DNA from: Zoogloea sp. 1C4
Lineage (GTDB): Bacteria > Pseudomonadota > Gammaproteobacteria > Burkholderiales > Rhodocyclaceae
DNA length: 64,000 bases
Assembly: GCF_009469605.1 (NCBI RefSeq)
Contig: NZ_SSXU01000008.1
Location: 62,001-126,000 of the forward strand
Reading direction: 5' to 3'
Made by a program: the position numbers and the translations under genes. Under the pieces are notes generated by a model that saw only the letters and a program-made list of their open reading frames with translations, had not been told where the DNA came from and did not search any database. Position 1 is the stretch's first letter. Every line of letters starts with the position of its first letter. Positions 22,270-30,250 of this stretch are shown in pieces.

Positions 22270-22760
22270 CCCCTCATCCCAAGACCGAACTCGAAATCCC
22301 CCTCGACGACGAGGACGGCGAAGTCCTGATCGAGAAGGCCGCCCTGATGCACCGCCCCGACAGCTTCGTCGCTCCCGAGGACGACGACCTGCCGGTGCTC
22401 ACCGACGTGGTGGACGAGCGCGTCGAGCCCTTCATCGGCGACGCCGCCCCGATCATCCTTGAACCCACCAGCGATGAGCCCGCCATCGGCGAGCCGGAGA
22501 TGCTCGACGAGACGCCGGTCATTGCCGCCGAAACGGCACTCCCGGACGACCTCGCCGAACGCCTGGTCGCCCTCGACACCGCCATCGCCCGCCACATCGA
22601 GAACTGGGTCGCCACCGAGCTGCCCCAGCTCATTTCGCGCGAACTCGACGAGCTCGCCGCGCGCATCAGCGACAAGGCCGCCGCCCACCTGCGCGCCACC
22701 CTGCTCCCCGTCGTCTCTGCCGAGATCGCCGACACCCTCGATAACGATTCCGGGTTGTAA
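22266..22760 (+). CDS. Unknown acidic protein between holC and valS
   Basis: A 164-residue acidic protein. The first 90 residues are rich in Asp, Glu, Pro and Val (LDDEDGEVLIEK, EDDDLPVLTDVV) and look disordered. The last 70 form an amphipathic helical region (LAERLVALDTAIARHIENWVATELPQL). The repeated DLPVLTDVV-type phrase is typical of small accessory proteins found beside holC in betaproteobacteria, but I do not recognise a characterised family. The ATG overlaps the holC stop, implying translational coupling. A replication role is only inferred from position. Confidence 0.75.
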   Translation: MTPHPKTELEIPLDDEDGEVLIEKAALMHRPDSFVAPEDDDLPVLTDVVDERVEPFIGDAAPIILEPTSDEPAIGEPEMLDETPVIAAETALPDDLAERLVALDTAIARHIENWVATELPQLISRELDELAARISDKAAAHLRATLLPVVSAEIADTLDNDSGL

Positions 22761-22810
22761 TCCCTCTCCGCACGCCAAGTCGTGCCGCCGGGCGAGCGGC
22801 CCGCATCCGC

Positions 22811-22816
22811 TATAAT
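22811..22816 (+). promoter_or_regulatory. Possible -10 element for valS
   Basis: A perfect TATAAT lies 28 bp before the valS ATG. The -35 position (around 22788-22794) has no good match, so the site is uncertain; valS may instead be transcribed with holC. Confidence 0.35.
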
Positions 22817-22844
22817 CCGCGTTTTGCCTTCAAAGACAGCCCCC

Positions 22845-25691
22845 ATGGAACTGGCCAAGAGTTTCGAGCCGGCGGAGATCGAACGCCGCTGGTATGAGCA
22901 CTGGGAGTCGAGCGGCTACTTCGCCGCCGGCCTCGACCGTAGCAAGCCCGCCGACCAATCCTTCTGCATCCTGCTGCCGCCGCCCAACGTCACCGGCACC
23001 CTGCACATGGGTCACGGTTTCAACCAGACGATCATGGACGCGCTCACCCGCTACCATCGCATGCGCGGCTGGAACACCCTGTGGCAGCCGGGCACCGACC
23101 ACGCCGGCATCGCCACCCAGATCGTCGTCGAACGCCAGCTGGACGCCCAGGGCATCTCCCGCCACGACCTCGGCCGCGAGAAGTTCCTCGAGAAGGTGTG
23201 GGAGTGGAAGGAATACTCCGGCGGCACCATCACCCGCCAGATGCGCCGCATGGGCACCAGCCCCGACTGGTCGCGCGAGCGCTTCACGATGGATGCCGGC
23301 CTCAACAAGGTCGTCACCGAAACCTTCGTCCGCCTGTACAACGAAGGCCTGATCTACCGCGGCAAGCGGCTGGTCAACTGGGATCCGAAGCTGCACACCG
23401 CCGTCTCCGACCTGGAAGTCGTCCAGGAAGAAGAAGATGGCTTCATGTGGCACATCAACTATCCGTTCGCGGATGGCCCGATCGGTGATCTGACCGGCCT
23501 CACCGTCGCCACCACCCGTCCCGAAACCATGCTCGGCGACGTGGCCGTGATGGTGCACCCGGAAGACGAGCGCTACGCCCACCTGATCGGCAAGAGCGTC
23601 CGCCTGCCCCTGTGCGACCGCAACATCCCGATCATCGCCGACGACTACGTGGATCGCGAGTTTGGCACCGGCGTCGTCAAGGTCACCCCGGCCCACGACT
23701 TCAACGACTACGCCGTCGGCCAGCGCCACAATCTTCCGCAGATCAGCATCCTCACGCTCGATGCGAAGATCAACGAGCACGCCCCCGCCAAATACCAGGG
23801 CCTCGACCGCTTCGACGCCCGCAAGGCGATCGTGGCCGACCTCGAAGCCGCCGGCGTGCTGGTGGACACCAAGCCCCACAAGCTGCAGGTGCCCCGCGGC
23901 GACCGTACCGGCGTCGTCATCGAGCCGATGCTCACCGACCAGTGGTTCGTCGCCATGAGCAAACCCGGCGCCGACGGCAAGTCGATCACCGAGAAGGCGC
24001 TCGAAGTCGTCTCCTCCGGCGAGATCGAGTTCGTCCCCGGCAACTGGGTCAACACCTACAACCAGTGGCTCAACAACATCCAGGACTGGTGCATCTCGCG
24101 TCAACTGTGGTGGGGCCACCAGATTCCGGCGTGGTACGGCATCGACGGCGAGTGCTTCGTCGCCCATTCCGAAGAAGAAGCCCGTGCCCTGGCCGACAAG
24201 GCCGGCTACCCCGGCCCGCTGACCCGCGATCCGGACGTGCTCGACACCTGGTATTCGTCCGCCCTGTGGCCGTTCTCGACCCTCGACTGGACCTCCGAAT
24301 ACCCGGCCAAGTCCAACGACGCGCTGGATCTCTACCTGCCGTCCACGGTGCTCGTCACCGGCTTCGACATCATCTTCTTCTGGGTGGCGCGCATGGTCAT
24401 GATGACCAAGCACATCACCGGCAAGATCCCGTTCAAGCACGTCTACGTACACGGCCTGATCCGCGACGCCGAAGGCGCCAAGATGTCCAAGTCGAAGGGC
24501 AACGTCCTCGACCCCATCGACCTGATCGACGGCATTGGCGTGGATGCGCTGGTGGCCAAGCGCACCACCGGCCTGATGAACCCCAAGCAGGCCGCCAGCA
24601 TCGAGAAGAAGACCCGCAAGGAGTTCCCCGACGGCATCCCCGCCTTCGGCACCGACGCCCTGCGCTTCACCTTCGCCAGCCTCGCCAGCCCCGGCCGCGA
24701 CATCAAGTTCGACATGAGCCGTTGCGAGGGCTACCGCAATTTCTGCAACAAGCTGTGGAACGCCACCCGCTTCGTGCTGATGAACGTCCAGGGCCACGAC
24801 CTGGGCCTCGAGCACAAGCAGGACGGCCCCAGCTGCGGTGGCAACGGCCCGCTCGACTTCTCCTTCGCCGACCGCTGGATCGTCAGCCGCCTGCAGCGCG
24901 TCGAGAAGGAGATCGAGGAACTCTTCGCCGACTACCGCTTCGACCTCGTCTCCAAGACCATCTATGAATTCGTCTGGGACGAGTACTGTGACTGGTATCT
25001 CGAGCTTGCCAAGGTCCAGATCAACACCGGCAACGAAGCCCAGCAGCGTGGCACCCGCCGCACGCTGATCCGCGTGCTCGAGACGATCCTGCGCCTCGCC
25101 CACCCGCTGATTCCCTTCGTCACCGAAGAGCTGTGGCAGACCGTCGCCCCCCTCGCCGGCCGCAAGGACGTGGACAGCCTGTGTCTCGCCCGCTACCCGC
25201 AGGCCGACCTGGGCCGATGCGACGAGAAGAGCGAAGCCGACGTGGCCGAGCTCAAGGGCCTCATCTACGCCTGCCGCAACCTGCGTGGCGAGATGAACAT
25301 CTCCCCGGCCCAGCGCATGCCGCTGGTGGCGAGCGGCAACGGTGATCGCCTGCGCAAGTTCGCGCCCTACATCGCCGGCCTCGCCAAGCTCTCCGAAGTG
25401 CAGGTGGTCGACGAGATCAGCGGTGACGAACTCGCCCCGGTGGCCATCGTTGGCGAGCAGCGTCTGATGCTGAAGGTGGAGATCGACATCGCCGCCGAGC
25501 GCGAGCGCCTGTCGAAGGAGATCGCCCGCATCGAAGGCGAGATCGTCAAGGCCAACGCCAAGCTGGCCAACGAGAGCTTCGTCGCCCGCGCACCGGCGGC
25601 CGTCGTCGCCCAGGAGAAGGAACGCCTGGCCGGCTTCACCGCGACGCTCGAGAAACTGCGCCCGCAGTTGGCCAAACTACCGCAAGCCTGA
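22845..25691 (+). CDS. valS: Valine-tRNA ligase
   Basis: Class I aminoacyl-tRNA synthetase. The 948-residue length is standard (E. coli 951). The HIGH-type signature [15 protein letters not shown] (about residues 45-60), the KMSKS motif in [14 protein letters not shown] (about 545-558), and the CP1 editing domain between them are seen. A C-terminal coiled coil (about 885-945, [20 protein letters not shown]) clamps the tRNA. The start [21 protein letters not shown] is the family N-terminus; an upstream extension at 22782 is not needed. It ends just before a strong terminator. Confidence 0.98.
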   Translation: MELAKSFEPAEIERRWYEHWESSGYFAAGLDRSKPADQSFCILLPPPNVTGTLHMGHGFNQTIMDALTRYHRMRGWNTLWQPGTDHAGIATQIVVERQLDAQGISRHDLGREKFLEKVWEWKEYSGGTITRQMRRMGTSPDWSRERFTMDAGLNKVVTETFVRLYNEGLIYRGKRLVNWDPKLHTAVSDLEVVQEEEDGFMWHINYPFADGPIGDLTGLTVATTRPETMLGDVAVMVHPEDERYAHLIGKSVRLPLCDRNIPIIADDYVDREFGTGVVKVTPAHDFNDYAVGQRHNLPQISILTLDAKINEHAPAKYQGLDRFDARKAIVADLEAAGVLVDTKPHKLQVPRGDRTGVVIEPMLTDQWFVAMSKPGADGKSITEKALEVVSSGEIEFVPGNWVNTYNQWLNNIQDWCISRQLWWGHQIPAWYGIDGECFVAHSEEEARALADKAGYPGPLTRDPDVLDTWYSSALWPFSTLDWTSEYPAKSNDALDLYLPSTVLVTGFDIIFFWVARMVMMTKHITGKIPFKHVYVHGLIRDAEGAKMSKSKGNVLDPIDLIDGIGVDALVAKRTTGLMNPKQAASIEKKTRKEFPDGIPAFGTDALRFTFASLASPGRDIKFDMSRCEGYRNFCNKLWNATRFVLMNVQGHDLGLEHKQDGPSCGGNGPLDFSFADRWIVSRLQRVEKEIEELFADYRFDLVSKTIYEFVWDEYCDWYLELAKVQINTGNEAQQRGTRRTLIRVLETILRLAHPLIPFVTEELWQTVAPLAGRKDVDSLCLARYPQADLGRCDEKSEADVAELKGLIYACRNLRGEMNISPAQRMPLVASGNGDRLRKFAPYIAGLAKLSEVQVVDEISGDELAPVAIVGEQRLMLKVEIDIAAERERLSKEIARIEGEIVKANAKLANESFVARAPAAVVAQEKERLAGFTATLEKLRPQLAKLPQA

Positions 25692-25708
25692 CGAAGGCTT
25701 CGGCAAGC

Positions 25709-25742
25709 AAAATGGCCACGCAACTGCGTGGCCATTTTTTTG
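25709..25742. terminator. Bidirectional rho-independent terminator after valS
   Basis: The stem AAAATGGCCACGC / GCGTGGCCATTTT (25709-25721 and 25726-25738) closes an AACT loop and is followed by more T residues. It separates the convergent valS and TusA-family genes. Confidence 0.93.
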
Positions 25743-25771
25743 TGTTACCGCGAGATCCGCGTCAGCCTTAC

Positions 25772-26002
25772 TTACTTGCGGCGCAGGAAAAACTCGTAGG
25801 CGTTATCCGGCAACTCACTCTGGCCGATCAGCTCGTTACCGGTCTGCTTGGCAAATGCCGCGAAGTCCTTCACCGAACCGGGATCGGTTGCCACAACCCG
25901 CAGAACCTGTGCCGCCTGCATTTCTGCGAGCGCTTTCTTGGCGCGCAAAATGGGTAAGGGGCAGTTCAGGCCGCGTGCATCCAGTTCCTTGTCAAAATCC
26001 AT
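25772..26002 (-). CDS. TusA-family sulfur carrier
   Basis: A 76-residue sulfurtransferase-like protein with the defining CPxP motif in ARGLNCPLPILRAKKAL (Cys at about residue 14). TusA-family proteins carry persulfide sulfur to tRNA thiolation, molybdenum cofactor maturation or sulfur oxidation enzymes. The paralogue cannot be assigned by sequence alone. The window also carries moaC and soxYZ about 6 kb away, but no physical link joins them. It is a monocistronic gene between the valS terminator and the divergent Roadblock/GTPase operon. Confidence 0.9.
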   Translation of the reverse strand: MDFDKELDARGLNCPLPILRAKKALAEMQAAQVLRVVATDPGSVKDFAAFAKQTGNELIGQSELPDNAYEFFLRRK

Positions 26003-26248
26003 CTTACGACTCCAGCTTCCTAGGACAATCCAGGCCGGATTTTAACCTGCTATGCACCCCGACCCGATAACAACGTCACAACCCGTCTCACTCCCGCCCG
26101 GAGAATCACCGGCGAATTGTGAAATAATGACAACTCAAAATAACGTCTTAAACGAGGCGATACCCTGCATTGCGGTACCATGCGCCCAGGCATGCCGGGT
26201 TCGCTCTTCCCGACAACATTAACGCTTTTTTCTTGAAGGTATACCACG

Positions 26249-26614
26249 ATGCGCTCAAACATGCTCCAAACGGTTCTCAATGACCTGAACGGCACCTCCG
26301 CGGACATCGAGGCCTCCGCCATCATCTCCTCCGACGGTCTGATGATGGCCGCCCTGCTCCCCAACACCGTTGACGAAGACCGGGTCGGCGCGATGAGTGC
26401 CGCGATGCTCTCCCTCGGCGACCGTACCGCCCGCGAACTCGCCCGCGGCACCCTCGACCAGGTGCTCATCAAGGGTGAAAAGGGTTATGTCCTGATGGTT
26501 CAGGCCGGTGCCGATGCCGTGCTCACCGTGATGGCCAAGCCGAACGCCAAGCTGGGCCTGGTCTTCCTGGACGTCCGCCGCGCCGCCGACGCGATCGGCC
26601 GGATCCTCGGATAA
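26249..26614 (+). CDS. Roadblock/LC7-domain protein (CvnB/MglB-like)
   Basis: A 121-residue protein that is entirely one Roadblock/LC7 domain: helix 1 (MLQTVLNDLNGTS), strand pair IEASAIISSDGLMMAALLP, the long central helix (DRVGAMSAAMLSLGDRTARELARG), then VLIKGEKGYVLMVQAGADAVLTVMA and a C-terminal helix. Roadblock proteins dimerise and act as GAPs, GEFs or scaffolds for small Ras-like GTPases. CvnB in actinobacterial conservons and MglB in Myxococcus are the closest functional models. Here it heads a seven-gene run that encodes a CvnD-like GTPase at 29690. The ATG is preceded by AAGG at 26235-26238. Confidence 0.92.
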   Translation: MRSNMLQTVLNDLNGTSADIEASAIISSDGLMMAALLPNTVDEDRVGAMSAAMLSLGDRTARELARGTLDQVLIKGEKGYVLMVQAGADAVLTVMAKPNAKLGLVFLDVRRAADAIGRILG

Positions 26615-26629
26615 TCGGGAGGGCTGGTA

Positions 26630-27103
26630 GTGAAGGATATGGATCGCGCCCAGGTTCCGGGCGAAGCAGTCGAACATACGCTGACGTTTGCCGATGGCAC
26701 CTGTCGGCGGGTATTTGTCACGTCAGTCGAAACGCCCTATCCCCATGGCAAGCTGATCGTCTCCCGGACGGACACGTCGGGCGTCATCACCCAGTGCAAT
26801 AAATCCTTCGTTGACATGTCCGGCTACACCGAAGCCGAACTGATCGGCCAGCCCCATTGCATCCTACGGCATCCTGACATGCCCGCGGCCGCCTTCGCTG
26901 ACCTGTGGAAGACAGTCCAGGCCGGGCGCCAGTGGCACGGCTACGTCAAGAATCTGCGTAAGGACGGCGGCCACTACTGGGTGTACGCCACGGTGGTTCC
27001 CAATGTGCGCAACGGCGAAATCGTCGGTTTCACCTCGGTCCGGCGGGAGGCCTCGCAAGAAAAGATTCTCGCCGCAGAAGCCCAGTACCGGAGCATGAAC
27101 TGA
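26630..27103 (+). CDS. Free-standing Aer-like PAS protein
   Basis: A 157-residue cytoplasmic protein made of a short N-terminal tail and a PAS domain (about residues 35-145). It closely follows the PAS of the aerotaxis receptor Aer: a NKSFVDMSGYTEAELIGQPH helix, the RHPDMPAAAFADLW segment and the KNLRKDGGHYWVYA strands. Even the end (SQEKILAAEAQYRSMN) mirrors the post-PAS part of Aer. In Aer this fold holds FAD and reports redox state; here no HAMP or methyl-accepting domain follows. The GTG at 26630 is favoured by GGGAGGG 6 nt upstream; an ATG lies three codons later. It sits 15 bp after the Roadblock gene. Confidence 0.88.
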   Translation: MKDMDRAQVPGEAVEHTLTFADGTCRRVFVTSVETPYPHGKLIVSRTDTSGVITQCNKSFVDMSGYTEAELIGQPHCILRHPDMPAAAFADLWKTVQAGRQWHGYVKNLRKDGGHYWVYATVVPNVRNGEIVGFTSVRREASQEKILAAEAQYRSMN

Positions 27104-27105
27104 TC

Positions 27106-27852
27106 ATGACCTTCAATTTCTCGGTTAGCCCCAGCTTCCCCAACGAGCGCATTTCCGACTGGTACATCTTCAACACCTGGCTGCAACGCGCGCTGTCCCT
27201 GCCGATCCATCTCGAGCTCTACGACAGCTTCGGCACCCAGCGCGCCGCGATCGCCGAGGGCAAGGTGGACATCATCTACGCCAACCCCTTCGACGCCTCC
27301 CTGCTGGTGCGCGAGAAAGGCTTCCGTGCAATCGCCCGGCCCGAAGGGCAGCCTGACGAGATGGTCGTCATCACCGCCGCCGAGAGCCCTTTCAAGGAGA
27401 TCCCCGATCTCAAGCCCGGAGCCCGCGTCGCGTGCAGCGATGACCCGAGCGTCAACACCGTCGGCCGGATCCTCCTCGAACCCGCCGATCTGAACGCAGC
27501 CAACACCGTCGAGCACCGCCGCGAAACCTACATCCAGGTCGCCCGCGAGATCCTCCGCGGCGAAGCCGATGTCGGCTTCCTGCCGGTCGAAGCCTTCGAG
27601 GCCCTGTCGTCCATCGTGCGCCGCGACCTGCGCGTGCTCGTCACCAGCCAGGTGCACGTAATCCATCACGTCTTCCTGATCGGCCCCGCTTTGTCTCCCC
27701 ATGCCGAACAGATCACGCAACTGCTTCTTTCCATGCACGACACCGACAAGGGCCGCGGTATCCTCGAAGCCCTCGGAGCCCGTAGCTGGCAAGCTGTTCA
27801 GCACGAGGACGTGGAATTCATGATCGACATCATCTCGACGCTGACCCAGTGA
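27106..27852 (+). CDS. PhnD-like substrate-binding protein without signal peptide
   Basis: A 248-residue periplasmic-binding-protein fold of the phosphate/phosphite/phosphonate (PhnD-like) type: NFSVSPSFPNERISDWYIF start, DIIYANPFDASLLVRE, ARVACSDDPSVNTVGRILL, and REILRGEADVGFLPVEAFEAL hinge-region sequences. The N-terminus begins directly with the first strand; there is no hydrophobic leader or lipobox, so the protein should stay in the cytoplasm. No transporter genes flank it. It starts 2 bp after the PAS gene and overlaps the next gene by four bases, which suggests it supplies a ligand signal to the GTPase module rather than importing anything. Confidence 0.85.
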   Translation: MTFNFSVSPSFPNERISDWYIFNTWLQRALSLPIHLELYDSFGTQRAAIAEGKVDIIYANPFDASLLVREKGFRAIARPEGQPDEMVVITAAESPFKEIPDLKPGARVACSDDPSVNTVGRILLEPADLNAANTVEHRRETYIQVAREILRGEADVGFLPVEAFEALSSIVRRDLRVLVTSQVHVIHHVFLIGPALSPHAEQITQLLLSMHDTDKGRGILEALGARSWQAVQHEDVEFMIDIISTLTQ

Positions 27853-28325
27853 AGCTGTTTGTCACCGATCCGTCCAACCCGGAACGCATCCGCCGTCCAG
27901 CACCGCCGGCCGTCTTCGGCCTGCCCGTCCGGACGCTGCGGATCGCGTCCCGCTGGCGCTCGCCGGCCACAGGCGCACTGCTGGCCGGCGAGATCGGGCG
28001 CAAGCCAGCCAACCTGCACCTGCACGTCCAGCGTATTTCCCTGTGGAGCAACCTGGAAGACACCGCGGCAACGGTCGCGGCCATTGTCGACCTATGGATC
28101 GTCCTTGGCAGGTACGGCGCCGAACTTCGGATGCGCATGCTGCGCGAGCACTACGACGCCCTCGAAGAGCACGATCTGGGGCTTTACCTCAGCGCCCGCA
28201 TCGAAGACGGCCTCGACCGCCACGACCCGCGGCTCGCCCTGCCCGGTGTCGTACTCGCCCGCCCAGTGGAAGGCAATCGCATATTTTTACAGGATTCCGC
28301 GACGCTGTCGGGAGTAACCTCCTGA
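27849..28325 (+). CDS. Unknown protein of the Roadblock/GTPase operon
   Basis: A 158-residue soluble protein, GTG start (GTGA overlaps the stop of the preceding gene). I recognise no family. Residues 20-70 look like beta strands (VRTLRIASRWRSPATGALLAGEIG, HLHVQRISLWSNLE), followed by one long helix (about 72-110, TAATVAAIVDLWIVLGRYGAE...LREHYDAL) and a short mixed C-terminus. There is no signal peptide or membrane span. The tight coupling on both sides argues that it is part of the same pathway as the GTPase. Confidence 0.75.
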   Translation: MKLFVTDPSNPERIRRPAPPAVFGLPVRTLRIASRWRSPATGALLAGEIGRKPANLHLHVQRISLWSNLEDTAATVAAIVDLWIVLGRYGAELRMRMLREHYDALEEHDLGLYLSARIEDGLDRHDPRLALPGVVLARPVEGNRIFLQDSATLSGVTS

Positions 28326-28353
28326 TCCCGACCTCCATCCGCTTTACATCCCA

Positions 28354-29700
28354 ATGAGCCGCCATTCCATCCTACCGGGCCAGCCCGTCACCGCCCTCTT
28401 CCTGCTCCACGTGGGCAGCATGGACGCCCGGCTGATCGGACTTTCCGTAGAACGTCACTGGAAGCACTCGGTACGTCTGGCGAGCGAGCTGGAAAGCGCC
28501 CGGGTCGTCCTGGTCGATTGCGATCGGCCAGGCGTCGAAGCCGCATTCGAAAGGCTCTCGCCCCACCCGAGGATCGGCGTGGTCTGCTACGCATTCCACC
28601 CCAAGGATCACTCCCAGCGTTTTCCCAACCGGGTGATCCTCGGCAAGCCCCTCAATCTCGAGGCGCTGCCCAGCATCCTCGCCAAGGCGGCTCACGACAG
28701 CGCCCGGACCATCGCCGCGCCATCCCTGCGCCGTGCCGCGCCGCTGACCCAGCCCGCACCGCCGACCATCCAGCCCGGATCCGAGGAACCGCCGCGGGTA
28801 CCCATCGTCACGCCGGCCTCCCCGGTTCCCGCGGTGGTCGTGGCCGCCGCGCCCATCGTCCAGGCCGAGCTGCAGCCCCAGTCCGGCACGACTGCCGCAC
28901 CACCCGTCAGCGCCCCCCAGGCCGACCCACCGGGTTCCCTCGGGCACGGCGTGCAGACCGACGACGAACGCGATCTCTGCGGAGCCCTTGAAGATCTCCC
29001 GGCGCACCCGGTCCATCCCCTGCCCGACAAGATCTTCTTCAACCCGGACAACTACCTGATCGGCCACCTGCAGCGCGCCTTCGATCAGGCCTCGAGCACC
29101 GGCCGCCCTCACCTGATCGCCGGCCTGCCCCGGCTCATCGGCGTGCGGCTCCAGCCGGCCTCGATCTGCGTCACCGATTTCCGGGACAACCAGCTGCGCC
29201 CCCTGTCGATGGCCCAGCTGCCCCAGACCACCGCGCGCATCGTCAGCGCGTCGACGCTGTCCCACATCTCCAACCACGGCACCACCTGGACGACCGAGGA
29301 CTTCTTCTGGAACGTCGCCGCCTGGGCGGCCCGGGGCCGGCTGCCGGAAGGCACCGACCCCTACCAGCCGGTGCGGCTGCGGGCGTGGCCCAACTTCACC
29401 AAGGTCTTCATGTCGCCCCACGCCCTGCGCATCGTCGCCCTGTGGGTGCGCACCTGGGCCAGCCCCATCGACGTCGCCGCACGCCTCGGGATTCCCCAGC
29501 GCTACGTCTTCTCGGTCTATGCCTCGGCCCGCTTTGCCGGGCTGATCGACGCAAGGAAGCCGCGGGCCGCCACGGTGGAGGCGCGCACCGCCACACCAAC
29601 ACAACCCACGACGAACGCGGCGCCCCCTGCACAGCAACAACAACAACAACGCCCTTCGATTTTGTCCCGAATTCTCAGGAAACTCCTCAATGCGGTCTGA
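28354..29700 (+). CDS. Pseudo-receiver plus winged-helix protein
   Basis: A 448-residue soluble protein with three parts. Residues 12-112 look like a receiver fold that lost its signature: the strand ARVVLVDCDRP stands where the phospho-Asp should be and ILGKPLNLEALPSILAKA looks like the KP loop and last helix. Residues 118-205 form a Pro/Ala/Val linker. Residues 220-400 are helical and end in a winged helix, MSPHALRIVALWVRTWASPIDVAARLGIPQRYV followed by FAGLID; a Gln/Pro/Thr-rich tail with six consecutive Gln ends in a basic helix. The wHTH resembles the DUF742/CvnC design that partners Cvn GTPases. It overlaps the GTPase gene by 11 bp. Confidence 0.8.
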   Translation: MSRHSILPGQPVTALFLLHVGSMDARLIGLSVERHWKHSVRLASELESARVVLVDCDRPGVEAAFERLSPHPRIGVVCYAFHPKDHSQRFPNRVILGKPLNLEALPSILAKAAHDSARTIAAPSLRRAAPLTQPAPPTIQPGSEEPPRVPIVTPASPVPAVVVAAAPIVQAELQPQSGTTAAPPVSAPQADPPGSLGHGVQTDDERDLCGALEDLPAHPVHPLPDKIFFNPDNYLIGHLQRAFDQASSTGRPHLIAGLPRLIGVRLQPASICVTDFRDNQLRPLSMAQLPQTTARIVSASTLSHISNHGTTWTTEDFFWNVAAWAARGRLPEGTDPYQPVRLRAWPNFTKVFMSPHALRIVALWVRTWASPIDVAARLGIPQRYVFSVYASARFAGLIDARKPRAATVEARTATPTQPTTNAAPPAQQQQQQRPSILSRILRKLLNAV

Positions 29701-30250
29701 ACGCGCCCGCCACAACAAGATCATCTTCTCGGGCACCGTCGGCGCCGGCAAGAGCACGGCCATTGCGGCCCTCAGTGACATCCCGCCGGTCAGCACCGAA
29801 GCGGTCGCCAGCGACGAAACCGCCAAGCTCAAGCGGACCACCACGGTCGCGATGGACTACGGCGTCCTCAACCTGCCGGACGGCGAGAAGGTCATGCTCT
29901 ACGGCACGCCGGGGCAGGAACGCTTCAGCTTCATGTGGGACATCCTCTCCGAAGGCGGCATCGGCCTGGTGCTGCTCATCAACAACGCCAACCCCGATCC
30001 GCTCGCCGATCTTCAAGGCTACCTCAGCGCCTTCAAGGACTTCATCTCGAGCACCGCCGTCGCGATCGGCGTCACCCACATGGACAGTTCCGAGACCCCG
30101 AATCTCGAAAACTACCGGGCCAAGCTCGCCGAGCTCGGCCATCACCCCATCCCGGCCATCTTCCGGGTCGATGCGCGAAGCCGCGACGACGTGGCGATGC
30201 TCGTCAAGGCCCTTCTCTACACCCTTAATCCCGGATTGATCGATGCTTGA
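29690..30250 (+). CDS. Ras-like small GTPase (CvnD/COG2229 type)
   Basis: A 186-residue single-domain GTPase. The P-loop is GTVGAGKST (15-23), the switch I region KRTTTVAMDYG (48-58), and switch II is YGTPGQERFSFMW (71-83). In switch II the usual DxxG aspartate is replaced by Gly, as in the COG2229 family. The NKxD position reads THMD (129-132) and the SAK-like loop is DARSR (161-165). These features, including the IPPVSTEA segment, match CvnD proteins of actinobacterial conservons more than MglA. Partner Roadblock domains are encoded at 26249 and 30243. The start overlaps the upstream gene by 11 bp and its end overlaps the next by 8. Confidence 0.92.
   Translation: MRSERARHNKIIFSGTVGAGKSTAIAALSDIPPVSTEAVASDETAKLKRTTTVAMDYGVLNLPDGEKVMLYGTPGQERFSFMWDILSEGGIGLVLLINNANPDPLADLQGYLSAFKDFISSTAVAIGVTHMDSSETPNLENYRAKLAELGHHPIPAIFRVDARSRDDVAMLVKALLYTLNPGLIDA

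Noticed and set aside
22830-25103. A 757-codon minus-strand open frame opposite valS
   Set aside because: Low-complexity Gly/Val/Asp/His-rich translation, wholly antisense to an unmistakable synthetase; a shadow.
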